A DNA stretch of 64,000 bases from Phytophthora quininea (taxonomy: Eukaryota; Oomycota; Peronosporomycetes; Peronosporales; Peronosporaceae): NCBI GenBank assembly GCA_011947345.1, contig JAAVTG010000586.1:124001-188000 (forward strand). Direction: 5' to 3'. The position numbers were made by a program, and so were the translations under genes. The notes below the pieces were generated by a model, which was not told the origin of the DNA, ran no database searches, and saw nothing but the letters and a program-made list of their open reading frames with translations. This document shows positions 24,966 to 35,663 of the stretch, piece after piece; the first letter of the stretch is position 1; the number at the start of each line of letters is the position of its first letter.

Positions 24966-27205
24966 ATGTCGGATCCCTGGGGCTTTGTCGTGGTGTTCGT
25001 GGTCGTGCTCTTCCTGTTCGTGTGTCTGGGCGTCTGTGCTCGCCGCTCGTTCCTCCGCCGCCAACGCAGTTTGGAGCTGCACGCCCCATTGCTCGAGTCG
25101 GACCATTTTGCGCCCTTCTTCTATTCTTTTACTGCCACAAACTTACTATCATTTTATTTGTGAACGACTTGGTATATGCAGGTATGAAGACCGACGCCTG
25201 GATGCTGCTCTGAGGTGAGTGTCTAGTTGCGACGCTACTCAACGTACTTTACGTCTAAGTAATATTGTGCGTCGTAGGGATGCTGAAGAAGGGTACAACG
25301 AATGCGCAGTGTGCGGGTTTGAGAACTTCAAGCGCTTTCACTTCTGTACGGTGTGTGGAGAGCCTCTGTTGGAGCAGGACCAAGAGCAGAGTGGAGATGC
25401 CGACAAGAAACAGTCGCGGCGACTGTCGTTCACTCCATTGTTTCGTCGCGACAGTCGCGTGCAGTTGGCGACCTCGACATTACAGACTCCAGCATTGTCG
25501 CACCAGGCCACCCGACGACGTCTTCGTGCTCAGAGACGCAAGGAGTGGACGCGTAAGGTGGACGTGGAAGGCCGGGTGTATTGGTTTCGAGATGGACGAT
25601 TCAGTGGGGATACACGCTTTCCGGGGTTTGTGTTGACATGGCAGACTGCAAGCGACAACCAGAATGAAAATGCAGTACCGGACCAGTTAGAAAAATCGGA
25701 AGAAGTTTTGGTGCAGATAGCTCGGCTAGTCCATTGCCCCCAACTTCCGTGTCCGGCGGATCGGATGTCCCTGAGCCTGACCAAGAAGATAATCACGGTT
25801 GCAGGGATGTTCCTACTCCGCCTGTGGTTGGATCTGTTGAAGAGCGCATTGTCAGCTTGAAGCGGAATGCGGAGGCAACACAAGCAGTCTTAATTTCAGC
25901 TTCCGATGCGGACGCCTCAAAGCTACCGCTAGACGTGAAAATCGGCCCCAAGCCAGCTATGGTGGATTCTACCCGCAGTAATAGCCAAAGGGGTATGAAT
26001 GCTGCTTCAGTATCGATGTCTGTCTCTGAGGCAATAGCTCTTGCAGACAAGGACTTCCCTTCCAAATATGCGCATTTTGTGACTGAAACATCGGCGTTGC
26101 TGGTCCCCGCTGACAGAGAGCATTTGCGTCTGAACGTTGATCGTGCAAATCTGTTTGAAGACTCGTTGGAATCGATGGCTATTATTCCTCTCCAAAACGT
26201 GCACTCTGTGCTACGTATTAATTTCATGGACGAAATTGGTGTCGACGCCGGGGTTTACATCGCGAGTGGTTCTCAATGCTCAACGAGTTGCTTGTGGATC
26301 CTGACCGTGGACTCTTTCGGTACCGCAATAGTAACGACCAAACCTTTTCTTGAGCCCCAGTTCGTCTCAGGACAACGAGGCCACGCCAACTGCTGTATCT
26401 GTTTGCGGTCGGACGTCTATTAGGTCGTGCTCTGTTGGAAGGTTCGATGATGAGCTTCCATTTGGCACCCCCATTGCTAAAGTTGATCTTGGGTCATCCT
26501 CTTAGCTTTGCGGATGTAGAAAATCTAGATCCGGAAATGTACGCGAATCTACTTTGGCTGTTGGATAACGATGGGGTTGATTCGCTTGGCTTGAGCTTCA
26601 CCACGACAACCAAAGACGGGGTTAGCTACCGTGATGTCGAGCTGATGCGTGGCGGAAGCGATATTGCTGTCACTGATGACAACAAGCAGGAATATGTGGA
26701 GCGCAAGTGGAAGTACCTCTTGATTGATAGTGTGGCGCCGCAGCTGGCGGTATTTCTTCAGGGGATTTACGAAATTATTCCTCGTGATCTCTTGTTACTC
26801 TTTGACTCTGAGGAGTTAGATTTCCTGCTTTGTGGATCGGACGAGATCGACGTGGACGACTGGGAGCACAATACCAAGTACACAGAAGAGCTTCACCAGC
26901 ACCGTGCATTAATATGGTTCTGGGAACTCGTGCGCGAAATGCCTAACGAGTATCGTCGCAGGCTTCTCCAATTCGCAACTGGTTCCTCGCGCGTGCCAAT
27001 TGGGGGATTCAGCGCACTAACCAGCTACGATGGACGACTTTGTCCGTTTACACTCAAGGCTGTCACTCTCGTAGGGGATGGATTTATCCACAGCCATGCC
27101 TGCTTCAACCGCCTCGACTTGCCACTTCATGTGGTTCGGGAAGAGCTTAAAGCTGTGCTCTACGCTGCTGTGGAAACCGAGGTTTACGGCTTTACTACGG
27201 ACTGA
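24966..27205 (+). CDS. Membrane-anchored HECT E3 ubiquitin ligase, copy 3
   Basis: Third tandem paralogue. The start at 24966 gives MSDPWGFVVVFVVVLFLFVC, a single transmembrane helix, followed by an Arg-rich stretch and HAPLLE. Exon 1 ends near 25096; exon 2 is 25182-25214 (YEDRRLDAALR) and exon 3 starts at 25278. The zinc ribbon is CAVCGFENFKRFHFCTVCGE. The common KEWTRKVDVEGRVYWFR segment, a variable linker and the HECT domain follow (FPSKYAHFV, VDAG near 26250, GRALLEGSMMSFHLAPPLL, WFWELVREMPNEYRRRLL, catalytic Cys in HACFNRLDLP, terminal YGFTTD). Frame changes near 25720, at the GGGG at 26250-26253 and near 26350-26400 preserve homology. Codon use is less GC-rich than in copy 2. Orientation and exon plan match copies 1 and 2, so they arose by tandem duplication. 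Confidence 0.88.
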
Positions 27206-27349
27206 GTGCTTGTGTAGAAAAGTTGACAACCAATAGACGTGCTAAATTACTACTGAACAGTGTAGCCTTGCGCTTCAGTTGGAGGTTTTAGCCTTCATCC
27301 ATGCAAATTCAAAAGTGAAATCCATTCCTATGCATCCCTCACTTCCCGG

Positions 27350-27798
27350 GTGAGGAATTACCTTATCCAAGTGGACTTAGATTTGTCGGCACGTAGCTTC
27401 GCAAAATCCAAGTGAATTTTCTTCCAGCCTACAAAGATCTGCTCACTGCTTCTCGGGTGCTATAACTACAGGAACGCTGGATATCAGCACGTCTGCGTTG
27501 AAGGACACGATTACTTCAACATTTTCCCCGCTCTAACGGTGTGGCCATCGATGGTGCCTTGATAAGAACCACAGTCTCAGACTGACCCCGTTTGCAAGGA
27601 CACGGTAAAACCTGTCAAAAACTGCTGCACGACGGTCACGATGTTCACGGGTCGCTGTTCAATAGCCAGCATCACTAGGAAAAGTGGCCTTCTGCAAACG
27701 ACGTTTAGGCAAGCCGCGTCTACAAGTACTTAGTATGTACTTTCCCACGTGCCGACAAATCTAAGTTCTTTCCACTTAAACAAGGTAATTCCTCGCAC
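27350..27798. mobile_element. Short inverted-repeat element (MITE-like)
   Basis: Imperfect terminal inverted repeats of about 45-52 bases bound a 449-base unit. The left arm is 27350-27394 (begins GTGAGGAATTACCTT, ends TTTGTCGGCACGT); the right arm is 27747-27798, whose complement begins GTGCGAGGAATTACCTT and ends with the same TTTGTCGGCACGT. They differ by small insertions of 2 and about 5 bases. The interior has no open frame of note. I could not define a target-site duplication. Confidence 0.6.
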
Positions 27799-29347
27799 AC
27801 GAACCACTGTACGCATTGCTACGTAGTACCAAAGTGCACAAGAGTGAACTGCAGCAAAACCACAATTCATACAAGCAATCACCCTTGAAGTACCTCCAGT
27901 TCTGTCTCCAAAACATAGTCAAGCTGGTGAGTAGTGAGAAACCAAACTTGCGTTTTAAATGTTGTGGAGCCACAATAGCGACAGTACCTCAGCCGAAATG
28001 AAGACCCCAATGTTTCTGGTGATTGTCTGAAGTTACTCGGCGCTGATCGAGTGGACGTGAGGGTAGTATTTCGCACTTGGAAGATGAACAAAGATCGACA
28101 AATAGACAGGGCAGAATAGTTGGCGGTACCATGACCTGGATATACCCGACGAGTACTTTGTACTTGAGGTGGAACGAATCTTCGCCGACAGATTGTTCTT
28201 CTTCATCGTGACTTTTGTGTCTGTCGTCTGTAGAGCAGGAGGTTTTCGGTGCAGTTCATAGTATCAATATGTGATGAAAGCACCAGCAAACGTGGAGACC
28301 GAGACCTTGGACGTGTAGCAGTCACACTGTGGTGACTAAGCTTCACCAAATCTCTGACGGACCGATTGATTTCCACCACAGACACAATCGTGTGAATGGC
28401 GTTCGACAAAGTCATCATTACTGCTGTCCACCAGGCGCCTGATGATTGCATGCAAATTACGCTGTACAATCCGTTGAATATGTCGACTTAAAAACCAACA
28501 GCCGTAGGAATGGACTCTGGATCACCACAAATAATCCGAGTGACCACGTGTTTCAATGCAAGTTTCATCACTGGAAAAAGCAAGAGGAGTCCAAATCGCA
28601 AAGCAGGTGTCCCTGCTGTAAATACAACATTAAAAGCAATGTAGATGATCACTATCATGCCTTCAGCAGCGATTAGATAGATTTAGTTTTGACGAAGTGA
28701 GATCTCAACTGCAATCGCTGGGGACAATCGAACGCGTACTCGGTTGACTGATGACAAGAATAATAACATGAACACATTCCTCATAAGGACCCTGCCGGCA
28801 CCACGCAGAAAGAATTGAAAATACCCACAGACTCGATATCAGCACCATCATTCCATCGAGAAAAAAGGCAGTTCCGATAATGATAAATAGTATTCGTTGC
28901 TACAATAACTCTGGCGATGTTACACGGACTTGGAACAGAGATCCACCAACACTAAAAGCAACCACAATATCAAAACGTATCCACGCCCCATAATTTGCCT
29001 GCTACCCTCGTTCGGGATCTTCGAGCGGAATAATTTCAGCCAAAAGCTCCAGTACCAGTGCAGGCCACGGCGTCAAAGTACAAACCAATATTATCCGCAG
29101 GGGCGTTGCGTTTTGAGAGATGTGGAGCTTTTGTATTCATCTTTCAGAGTAATGGCCCAGTCGATGTATCTTCATGCGATTCCATATCTGCTGTTTTGAC
29201 CGTCGTCGAGCACGATCCAGAGTTCTCGAAGTGATCGAGCGAAAAGAGTGTCAACAATCCCATTTCCTAGTCTGGGTCAGTGCGGAGAGCGGACGCTGCT
29301 AGTTATCAGTCAGGAGAGGTAGCCAACAGAGCAGCTAAGCTGACCAA
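27799..29347. other. Gene-poor stretch, no gene supported
   Basis: About 1.5 kb of AT-richer DNA with only short frames on both strands. None shows a domain, a splice pattern or a good start. It may be eroded mobile DNA linked to the neighbouring inverted-repeat element, but I see no repeat boundary to prove that. Confidence 0.4.
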
Positions 29348-29957
29348 ATGAATTTCCAGTTTGAATTTTACTTCATGGCCAGCGAGTTCCCCAGACAAGG
29401 AGGACTGGGTATGATCGTGCCCGACCCACTCGAGATCGAACTTCTTGATTATGAAGTGCTGACACAGTCGGGCCACCAGAAGCTATTGTAGTCAATTCCA
29501 TGCAGCTTTCAAGTGTTCAGGCGAAACACAACTATCCCTTCGTGCCCGAAACATTAGAATCTAAAACGCGTGCCCCCCACCGACCAGTCAGACTGTCAAT
29601 GAAGATGATATCTTCTTTTGGTGCTCGCGACGAAAAAAGCTACTCGTTGCCTCAAATGGGGTGAGTATTTCGTCCGAAGACGACAACGAAGAAGGTGCTT
29701 TGTCCGACGTAGCCTACGAGGACGGTACTTTGTCAGAAGGTGACTACGATAGTGATGCTTCTTCCGAAGACGAAGTCAAGTGCGATGAGACTGTTCCTTC
29801 ACGAGAAGACAAAGAAAATCACGAGAAGTTCCCGACCGACGACCTGGACAGCGTGGATAACGGTGTCACCTTGCTGCATGGAGTGAAGGTGGCCGACGAC
29901 GGCATTAATAGCAGTGACGCGGAAATGATGCTAGACCCCGGTCTCGACACCGCGTAA
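29348..29957 (+). CDS. Unknown small protein with very acidic C-terminus
   Basis: The start at 29348 reads MNFQFEFYFMASEFPRQGGL and continues DPLEIELLDYEVLTQS. After a shift near the GGG at 29473-29475 it reads GPPEAIVVNSMQLSSVQAKH to YSLPQM. After a second shift at the GGGG at 29658-29661 it enters an Asp/Glu/Ser-rich tail (SSEDDNEEGALSD, YDSDASSEDE) and stops at 29957. Both breaks sit on G runs, so I read one gene of about 200 residues with two indels. The acidic tail suggests a chaperone-like, nuclear or transcription-related part, but I do not recognise the family. It could also be a decayed element-borne gene, given the repeat-rich DNA to its left. Confidence 0.5.
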
Positions 29958-30430
29958 AATACTTTCGAATCGAGGTATAAACTAAATCTAAATAGTCTAG
30001 CACCGTTCTTTAACATTGTCGAGCACGGAGGGTCCTTCATGTCTTGGTGCTGTCGAGTATTCCAAGCGGCCAAGTCGCCACCTCGCGTGGCTCGAAACGG
30101 ACCGCACAGCTATTCCTGAAGCGGGCTATGCTTTTCGAATCTGAGTCCTGCCCGCTTCAACAACTCCCATTTTCCGTATTCCTTGAAAGGACTTTTTCAT
30201 TGGGATTGGGATTCAGTGTTACATTTTATTACTTATGCCGTAGTTTCCGATACCCTCTCTAATCTGATTGCATCATATCGCGTCAGATCTGATTCGAGCT
30301 AGAGAAGGGCCTGTCGGGTCGTTGCCAACCACCTCCGTCAGCGCTGCGTCAATGCTCGCGCCATTATCCGTCTCGCGCCGCGCAGCTCGCAGCTTCCGCC
30401 CCGACCCGCCCGCTCTTCTGACCAAGCCGC

Positions 30431-32095
30431 ATGCTGTTCCGCGCCGGCGTCTTGCGACCGAGCCGAACGCTCTTCGCTGCGGCGGCTACCCGCCCGCGGT
30501 CGGTGCTGGGCAACCCGCGCGTCTTCACGTCGGCGCGAGCGGCACTGCAGGCGGTGGCGACGCCCTCCGTGCCCGCGCACGAGCCGCTCAACGGCGCGCA
30601 CGGCTCTCTGGGCGGCCACATCAAGCCCAGCGATGACGGAGCCGCCGCCTTCGCCGACTTCCTGCCCATCGTGCCGGCCGAGTGCCTGCGCGTGCAGCAG
30701 GCGGCGACCTCGACGCACCACCAGACCGCCGGGCCGTCCTCCTTCACCAACATGTTCCGGGACATGTCGCCCTACATTAACTTCCACCGCGGCACGACCA
30801 TGGTGATCCACCTACCCGGACAGCTGGTCGAGTCGAGTCTCTTCGGCGCCGTGATGCACGACATCGTGCTGCTCAACACGTTCGGCGTCAAGCTCGTGCT
30901 GGTGGCGGGCTCTCGGCCGCAGCTCAATCGCCAGCTGGCCCTGCGCAAGCTCTCGCAGCGATTCGACTGCGGCGTTCGGATTACGGGACCCATGGAGCTG
31001 CAGTGCGCCATGGACGCGGCCGGGTCGGTTCGATTCCAGATCGAGAGCTACCTCGGGCGCGGGATCGTCAACTCGCCTGGACGAGCCAGGACAATCAACA
31101 TCTCGTCGGGAAACTTCATCACTGCGCAGCCCATTGGCGTGCGAGGTGGCGTAGACTTTAAGAACACCGGAGAGATGCGGCGACTAAACGTGGACAAGGT
31201 GCGCGCGGTGCTGGATGGCGGCGACATTGTGCTGATCTCCAGCATCGGGTACAGCGCCAGTGGCGAGGTCTTCAACTGCCTCTCGGAGCAGGTGGCCAGC
31301 AAGTGCGCGACGCAGCTGGAGAGCGCCAAGCTCATCTTCATGCACAACGGCGAGGAGCTGATCGACGCCCGAACGAGCTCAGTCGTGCAGACGCTCGTGA
31401 TTGAGCAGGCCCAACAGTACGTCGAGCTGGCAGGACAAAACCCGAACGTCAGCGGCGACTTTTTGCTGTACTTGAAGGAGTCCATCCGAGCCTGCGTGAA
31501 CGGCGTCAAGCGGTCCCACTTGGTCAGTCGCCACGTGGACGGAGGTTTGCTGCAGGAGCTGTTCACCCGCGACGGCGAAGGTCTGATGATCACCAAGCAC
31601 ATGTACGAGGGCATTCGAATGGCCCACACTAGCGACATCGTGAGCATCATGCGCCTCATCCAGCCGCTGCTCGACGAGGACATTCTCGTCTCGCGCGACC
31701 AGGAGCAGATCGAGAGCAATGTCGACACGTTCACAGTCGTGGAGCGTGACGGTGCCATCATCGCTTGCTGCACTCTGCAGCCGTACGAAAACAACTTTGC
31801 CGAGATGGGCTGCGTGGCCGTGGACCCGGTCTATCGCAACCTTGGCAAGGGCAACGCGATGCTGGGCTACATCATGCGCAAGGCCTCGGCGATGGGTGTT
31901 ACCAAGCTGTTTGTGATGACGACGCGAACGGCCCACTGGTTCTTGGAGCGTGGCTTCGTGGAGGCCACAGTGGACGACTTGCCTTCATCGAAGCGAGCTA
32001 AGATCGACCTTAAGCGAAAGTCCAAGGTGTACATCTGCGACATCAGCACGAAGCGTGCTCTGGACGAGAAGGAGCTGTTGCTTCAGATGGAGTAG
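30431..32095 (+). CDS. N-acetylglutamate synthase, mitochondrial
   Basis: Acetyl-CoA:L-glutamate N-acetyltransferase, the first step of arginine synthesis. One uninterrupted frame of 554 residues. The Arg/Ala-rich leader (MLFRAGVLRPSRTLFAAAA) is a mitochondrial presequence. Next comes an amino-acid-kinase-like domain (about residues 105-390): GTTMVIHLPGQLVESSLFG, LVLVAGSRPQLNRQL, DGGDIVLISSIGYSASGEVF and the LLQELFTRDGEGLMI linker. The C-terminal GNAT domain has FAEMGCVAVDPVYRNLGKGN, the acetyl-CoA loop, then MTTRTAHWFLERGF. This fused kinase-like plus GNAT plan is that of bacterial and plant ArgA-type synthases rather than the animal/fungal type. The gene has no frameshift, unlike many neighbours. 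The promoter region is repeat-poor with no clear initiator. Confidence 0.93.
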   Translation: MLFRAGVLRPSRTLFAAAATRPRSVLGNPRVFTSARAALQAVATPSVPAHEPLNGAHGSLGGHIKPSDDGAAAFADFLPIVPAECLRVQQAATSTHHQTAGPSSFTNMFRDMSPYINFHRGTTMVIHLPGQLVESSLFGAVMHDIVLLNTFGVKLVLVAGSRPQLNRQLALRKLSQRFDCGVRITGPMELQCAMDAAGSVRFQIESYLGRGIVNSPGRARTINISSGNFITAQPIGVRGGVDFKNTGEMRRLNVDKVRAVLDGGDIVLISSIGYSASGEVFNCLSEQVASKCATQLESAKLIFMHNGEELIDARTSSVVQTLVIEQAQQYVELAGQNPNVSGDFLLYLKESIRACVNGVKRSHLVSRHVDGGLLQELFTRDGEGLMITKHMYEGIRMAHTSDIVSIMRLIQPLLDEDILVSRDQEQIESNVDTFTVVERDGAIIACCTLQPYENNFAEMGCVAVDPVYRNLGKGNAMLGYIMRKASAMGVTKLFVMTTRTAHWFLERGFVEATVDDLPSSKRAKIDLKRKSKVYICDISTKRALDEKELLLQME

Positions 32096-32262
32096 GCCGG
32101 CCAACGATCGATTTTTCGCCCATCGGTCAGCTCCGGCATTCCTTAGAAGTCGAGTATCGAGCGAGACACTTGCAGCCCAGTCTTATTTAACTCACGGGCG
32201 CTCTCGGCAGCAGTGGATCTCGTTAATGCGAATCGACTCGAATTTTTGCTTTGTTTTCGTGG

Positions 32263-34946
32263 TTAGGCAAGGTCGTCTTTCGTTTGGCATGCATAGCCAG
32301 TATATCCTCGGAAACACGTGCAGGTCCCAGTCTTGTAGCTGCACAGACCACGGTTCGAGCATTCGACGAGACACAAGTTCCCAGCAGCACCCACTGCAGT
32401 TCCGCCAGGCACAGTCTTGCCGGCGCAATTCGTTTCGTCTACAGTCGAATCCGGGTCATTCCCGGTGGGGCAATGACCTGAGGAAAGTTCAAGTCAATCA
32501 TTGGAAAACAATAGCAAATTCACGTACGCATTGAGCAATCCGCGCCAAAGTATTCTGTGGCTTGTAGCTCCCCATTCGCCGTTCCGACAGCCCAGCCAGA
32601 GTCGCACACACAGCCAAAAACCCTCGTGGCGTCCCACGAGGTGGTGGACTGGAGAGAGTCATAACCGGGTATGTGAAGGTCGATATGAGCTGCATCAAAC
32701 GTACCTGTACACTGTCGTAGGTGGTTGGTGGCGCAATTGGAAGCGCATTGTTGGCCCCTGCCATTTCCTTCATGCTCATACACGTACCTCGGCTAGAGCA
32801 ATCGTTTGGACACGCCACTAACACAAACAATCAGCAAGGACAATCGTTACAACACAAAATAATAGTAAGAGGCAAAATAAAACTTGCTCCGTTCGCATGC
32901 CGCTCCTTTGAACCCGCCGAAGCACATGCAAACTCCGGAACTGCGGTCACAAGTTCCCATTCCAGAACACTCTTGAAGTGTCGTGTGTCCTGTGACGGCG
33001 TCGATGGGAATTGAGTTCCACGAGTAGTCCGACGGACACACACCTGCAAAATGACGAGCATGAGAGGGAACAGCGTCAAAAATGAAGGATGCAGCACTCA
33101 CGGGTAGAGCAGTCTGGCGACTTGTAATTCGCGACATCGGTCGGGGCACCCCATCCAGTATTGCACACACAAACTTTCGAAAGCAACGTGCAGGTGCCAT
33201 GGCCATTACAGTCCTTGATGTACGTGCACCCTTCGCCACCGATGAGGACATTTTCCTCAATGGTATTGCCTGAAGCGTCTTGCGTTCGAACACTGAAGAA
33301 GCCGGTCGCCATGTTGGGCGGCGTAGTGATCTGGTCAATGGTGAAGGAGAGTCCATTAGCTGGCGGAATGGTAGCTGTCACCGCAAGTGAGATCGTATTC
33401 CCCGCCACGGAAACTGAGGTGCTCGTTACTGGGATTCCGACCCAGTTACTAACTGTGATCGGCGCAGTTCCCACCCCGTAGGCAGCAGGAAAGACCACGC
33501 CAATCGATCCAGCGAGAGGAATTGTCGCCGTGGTGTTTAACTCGATCGTTGCCACGGTTAGGGTGGATTGAGTCTTCAGCAACGGACGCACTTTGCCATA
33601 CACCAGAGGCTTCTTGACGATAGGCGTTCCAGCCACCGTCGCCAACTGCTCGTACAGATTGCTCCACTGTCGGTGATACGCACTGTGTACGTTTCCCACG
33701 TCTGCGAGCAGTACTCGACAATGAATTGATCACAAGAACTCCCAGGATTCACGATGCCGTCGACCGCAAACGTACGGCCGGTTCCTGCAGCAACAGGAAC
33801 ATTTCCAATGATCAATCGCAGTACTGTTGCGCTGTATACAGACAGCAAGGTGCTGATGGTCGGGAGATTTGTTAGTTGGACAAGAGTCGCTCCACTAATG
33901 TCAAAGCGAGCTGGGAAAGTCACTTCCACCCGACTGCCAGACGGTAAATACGCCGAATTGGCAAATACCACTGCGTACCTCGTAGGAATGCCCGCGAAGT
34001 AAGATGTCGGGGTCAACATTGCTGATGGGAGCGTTGCTGCTGTGTAGGTGACCCCCGCGACTGCTTGGTTTTCCTCAAAAATGGCCCCAGATGGATGTCG
34101 AGTGTGAACGCCAAAATTTCCTGAAGTTTGAGCTGCTGGGTTGATGATATTAGCGTACGTGGCCGATACACTCGTGCCCGCTGCGATATCCTGGCCCGCC
34201 ACAGTAAGTCGGATATACGGCGAAGCAATGTTCACCACCGTGGAGGCTATATTGATGCCAGCCAGAGCAGACAAGGTCGCGCCAGCGAAGATGATGTTGC
34301 TGTTGGCTAGTACCGGAAACTGCAATGTGATTACACTTCCAATTCGTAGCGTGATGTCAGTTGTGAAAGCAATCGTGTACGACGTCGATGCGCCTGCAAC
34401 CAGCAATGTGGCCGTCACAGCTGCTGTGGTGATGGTTCCTTTCGCGAATGTCGATCCGGCCACCGTCGCCGTCTCGAGCATCACTCCGCCCGCGTCAGTC
34501 GTGATAATGGAATAACTTGACGTTGTCCCTATTCCTGACATCGTCCAAAAGCAGAGAATGAGCAAACCTGAAGTGTAAACCCCGAACTGTCAGCGAAAAC
34601 CTGGATTCGAGATGGCGTCGAGAGTGAAGGAGAGAGCTCCAGCAAGTGCGTTGGTGTTTGCAATTGTGATCGTCGCCACACTGCTCGCAGGAGTAGCCGC
34701 AAGGCCACTGGTCGGATCGAAACCCACGACGTTGGTGAGTGTCGAGGATGCCACGTAGAACGTCGACGGGAATATGATGGCGAGTGTTCCACCCACTGGT
34801 ACATCAGCCCCCGTCGTGAAAGCCACATCTACAGTTCCGGTGACGCCAGCCACCAGCGACGCAGGAGTGACAGATGCTGCAGTGATCGCAGCCTCTCGCA
34901 AAGGCAAGAACGACACCAGCACAAACAACTCCAACCACATCACCAC
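32263..34946 (-). CDS. Secreted protein with repeated beta-sandwich units and EGF-like repeats
   Basis: The start at 34946 gives MVMWLELFVLVSFLPLREAA, a signal peptide. Then come repeated Ala/Thr/Val-rich units of about 130 residues that share the pattern FTT..L..GS.I.LQFP, an aromatic or hydrophobic SNIIFAGATLS-like stretch, and a final NP or GNFGVHT. Units begin near 34900, 34480, 34050 and 33600. The C-terminal third is a string of EGF-like modules: CTYIKDCNGHGTCTLLSKVC, CSGMGTCDRSSGVCMCFGGF, CPNDCSSRGTCMSM, FGCVCDSGWAVG, and CSNRGLCSYKTGTCTCFRGY ending CQTKDDLA. Introns lie near 34565-34590, 33055-33105, 32823-32900 and 32475-32530, and a frame change near 33660. No transmembrane helix is seen, so a secreted or wall-attached adhesion-type protein is likely. 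I cannot name the repeat family. Confidence 0.8.
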
Positions 34947-35050
34947 AAAAGGAACGGATCTTTTCGTGTCGTTTCGTGTCTTGCGATCACCGGAATTAAA
35001 ATTCTAGAATTTGCTGCTTCTATTCTAAACACATCATAATTGCTGCGAAT

Positions 35051-35545
35051 ATGTGGCGACGTGCTCTCGTGCGTTGTGCTCCTGCGCTGCGGCCACGAGC
35101 AGCGAGCAACGCTCTGCGCCATCAACACCTCTTCAAACACCCTGTGCTGGCTGTAAATACCGTGCTGAAAGCCTCCAGATCCGTGCCGTGCAGCCGAAGC
35201 TTCTCCACTCAAGACCAGGACGATGACGACACATCAACCGACTACTCTGGCGCCCCGGGCGTGGAGAGCCCCGGAGACAAATTCGTGATGGTCTACACCT
35301 GCAACGTGTGCGAGACGCGCTCCGCCAAGACCATCAGCAAACACGCCTACCACAACGGCGTGGTGCTGGTGCGCTGTCCTGGCTGCGAGAACCTGCACCT
35401 GGTGGCCGACCGACTTGGCTGGTTCGAAGACGGAGATACGGACGTGGAGACGCTGCTGGCTGAGAAAGGGGAAAAGGTGCGCTACATTACGGGGGACAAT
35501 GTGCTGGAGCTGACGGAGAACGACATCACTGGCAAGAAAGACTAG
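35051..35545 (+). CDS. DNL-type zinc-finger protein (Zim17/Hep1/Tim15)
   Basis: Mitochondrial co-chaperone that keeps matrix Hsp70 soluble. 164 residues in one exon. The Arg/Ala-rich leader to about residue 55 ([19 protein letters not shown]) is a presequence. An acidic linker follows, and then the DNL zinc finger: [29 protein letters not shown], and [13 protein letters not shown], in which DNL appears as ENL in the family's usual place. Two CxxC pairs give the four zinc ligands. Length and layout match the family. The frame is intact. It sits head-to-head with the secreted EGF-repeat gene across about 100 bases. Confidence 0.94.
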   Translation: MWRRALVRCAPALRPRAASNALRHQHLFKHPVLAVNTVLKASRSVPCSRSFSTQDQDDDDTSTDYSGAPGVESPGDKFVMVYTCNVCETRSAKTISKHAYHNGVVLVRCPGCENLHLVADRLGWFEDGDTDVETLLAEKGEKVRYITGDNVLELTENDITGKKD

Positions 35546-35663
35546 ATCGATCCATAGCAGCCAAATAGAATCAGCTCCATGCGATTTCTCTTCAATTACT
35601 TGCTTCCCTTTTCTTCTCACCTGCTACAGTCACGCTGTGTTTTGTCTAGGTCAAGTACAGTAT

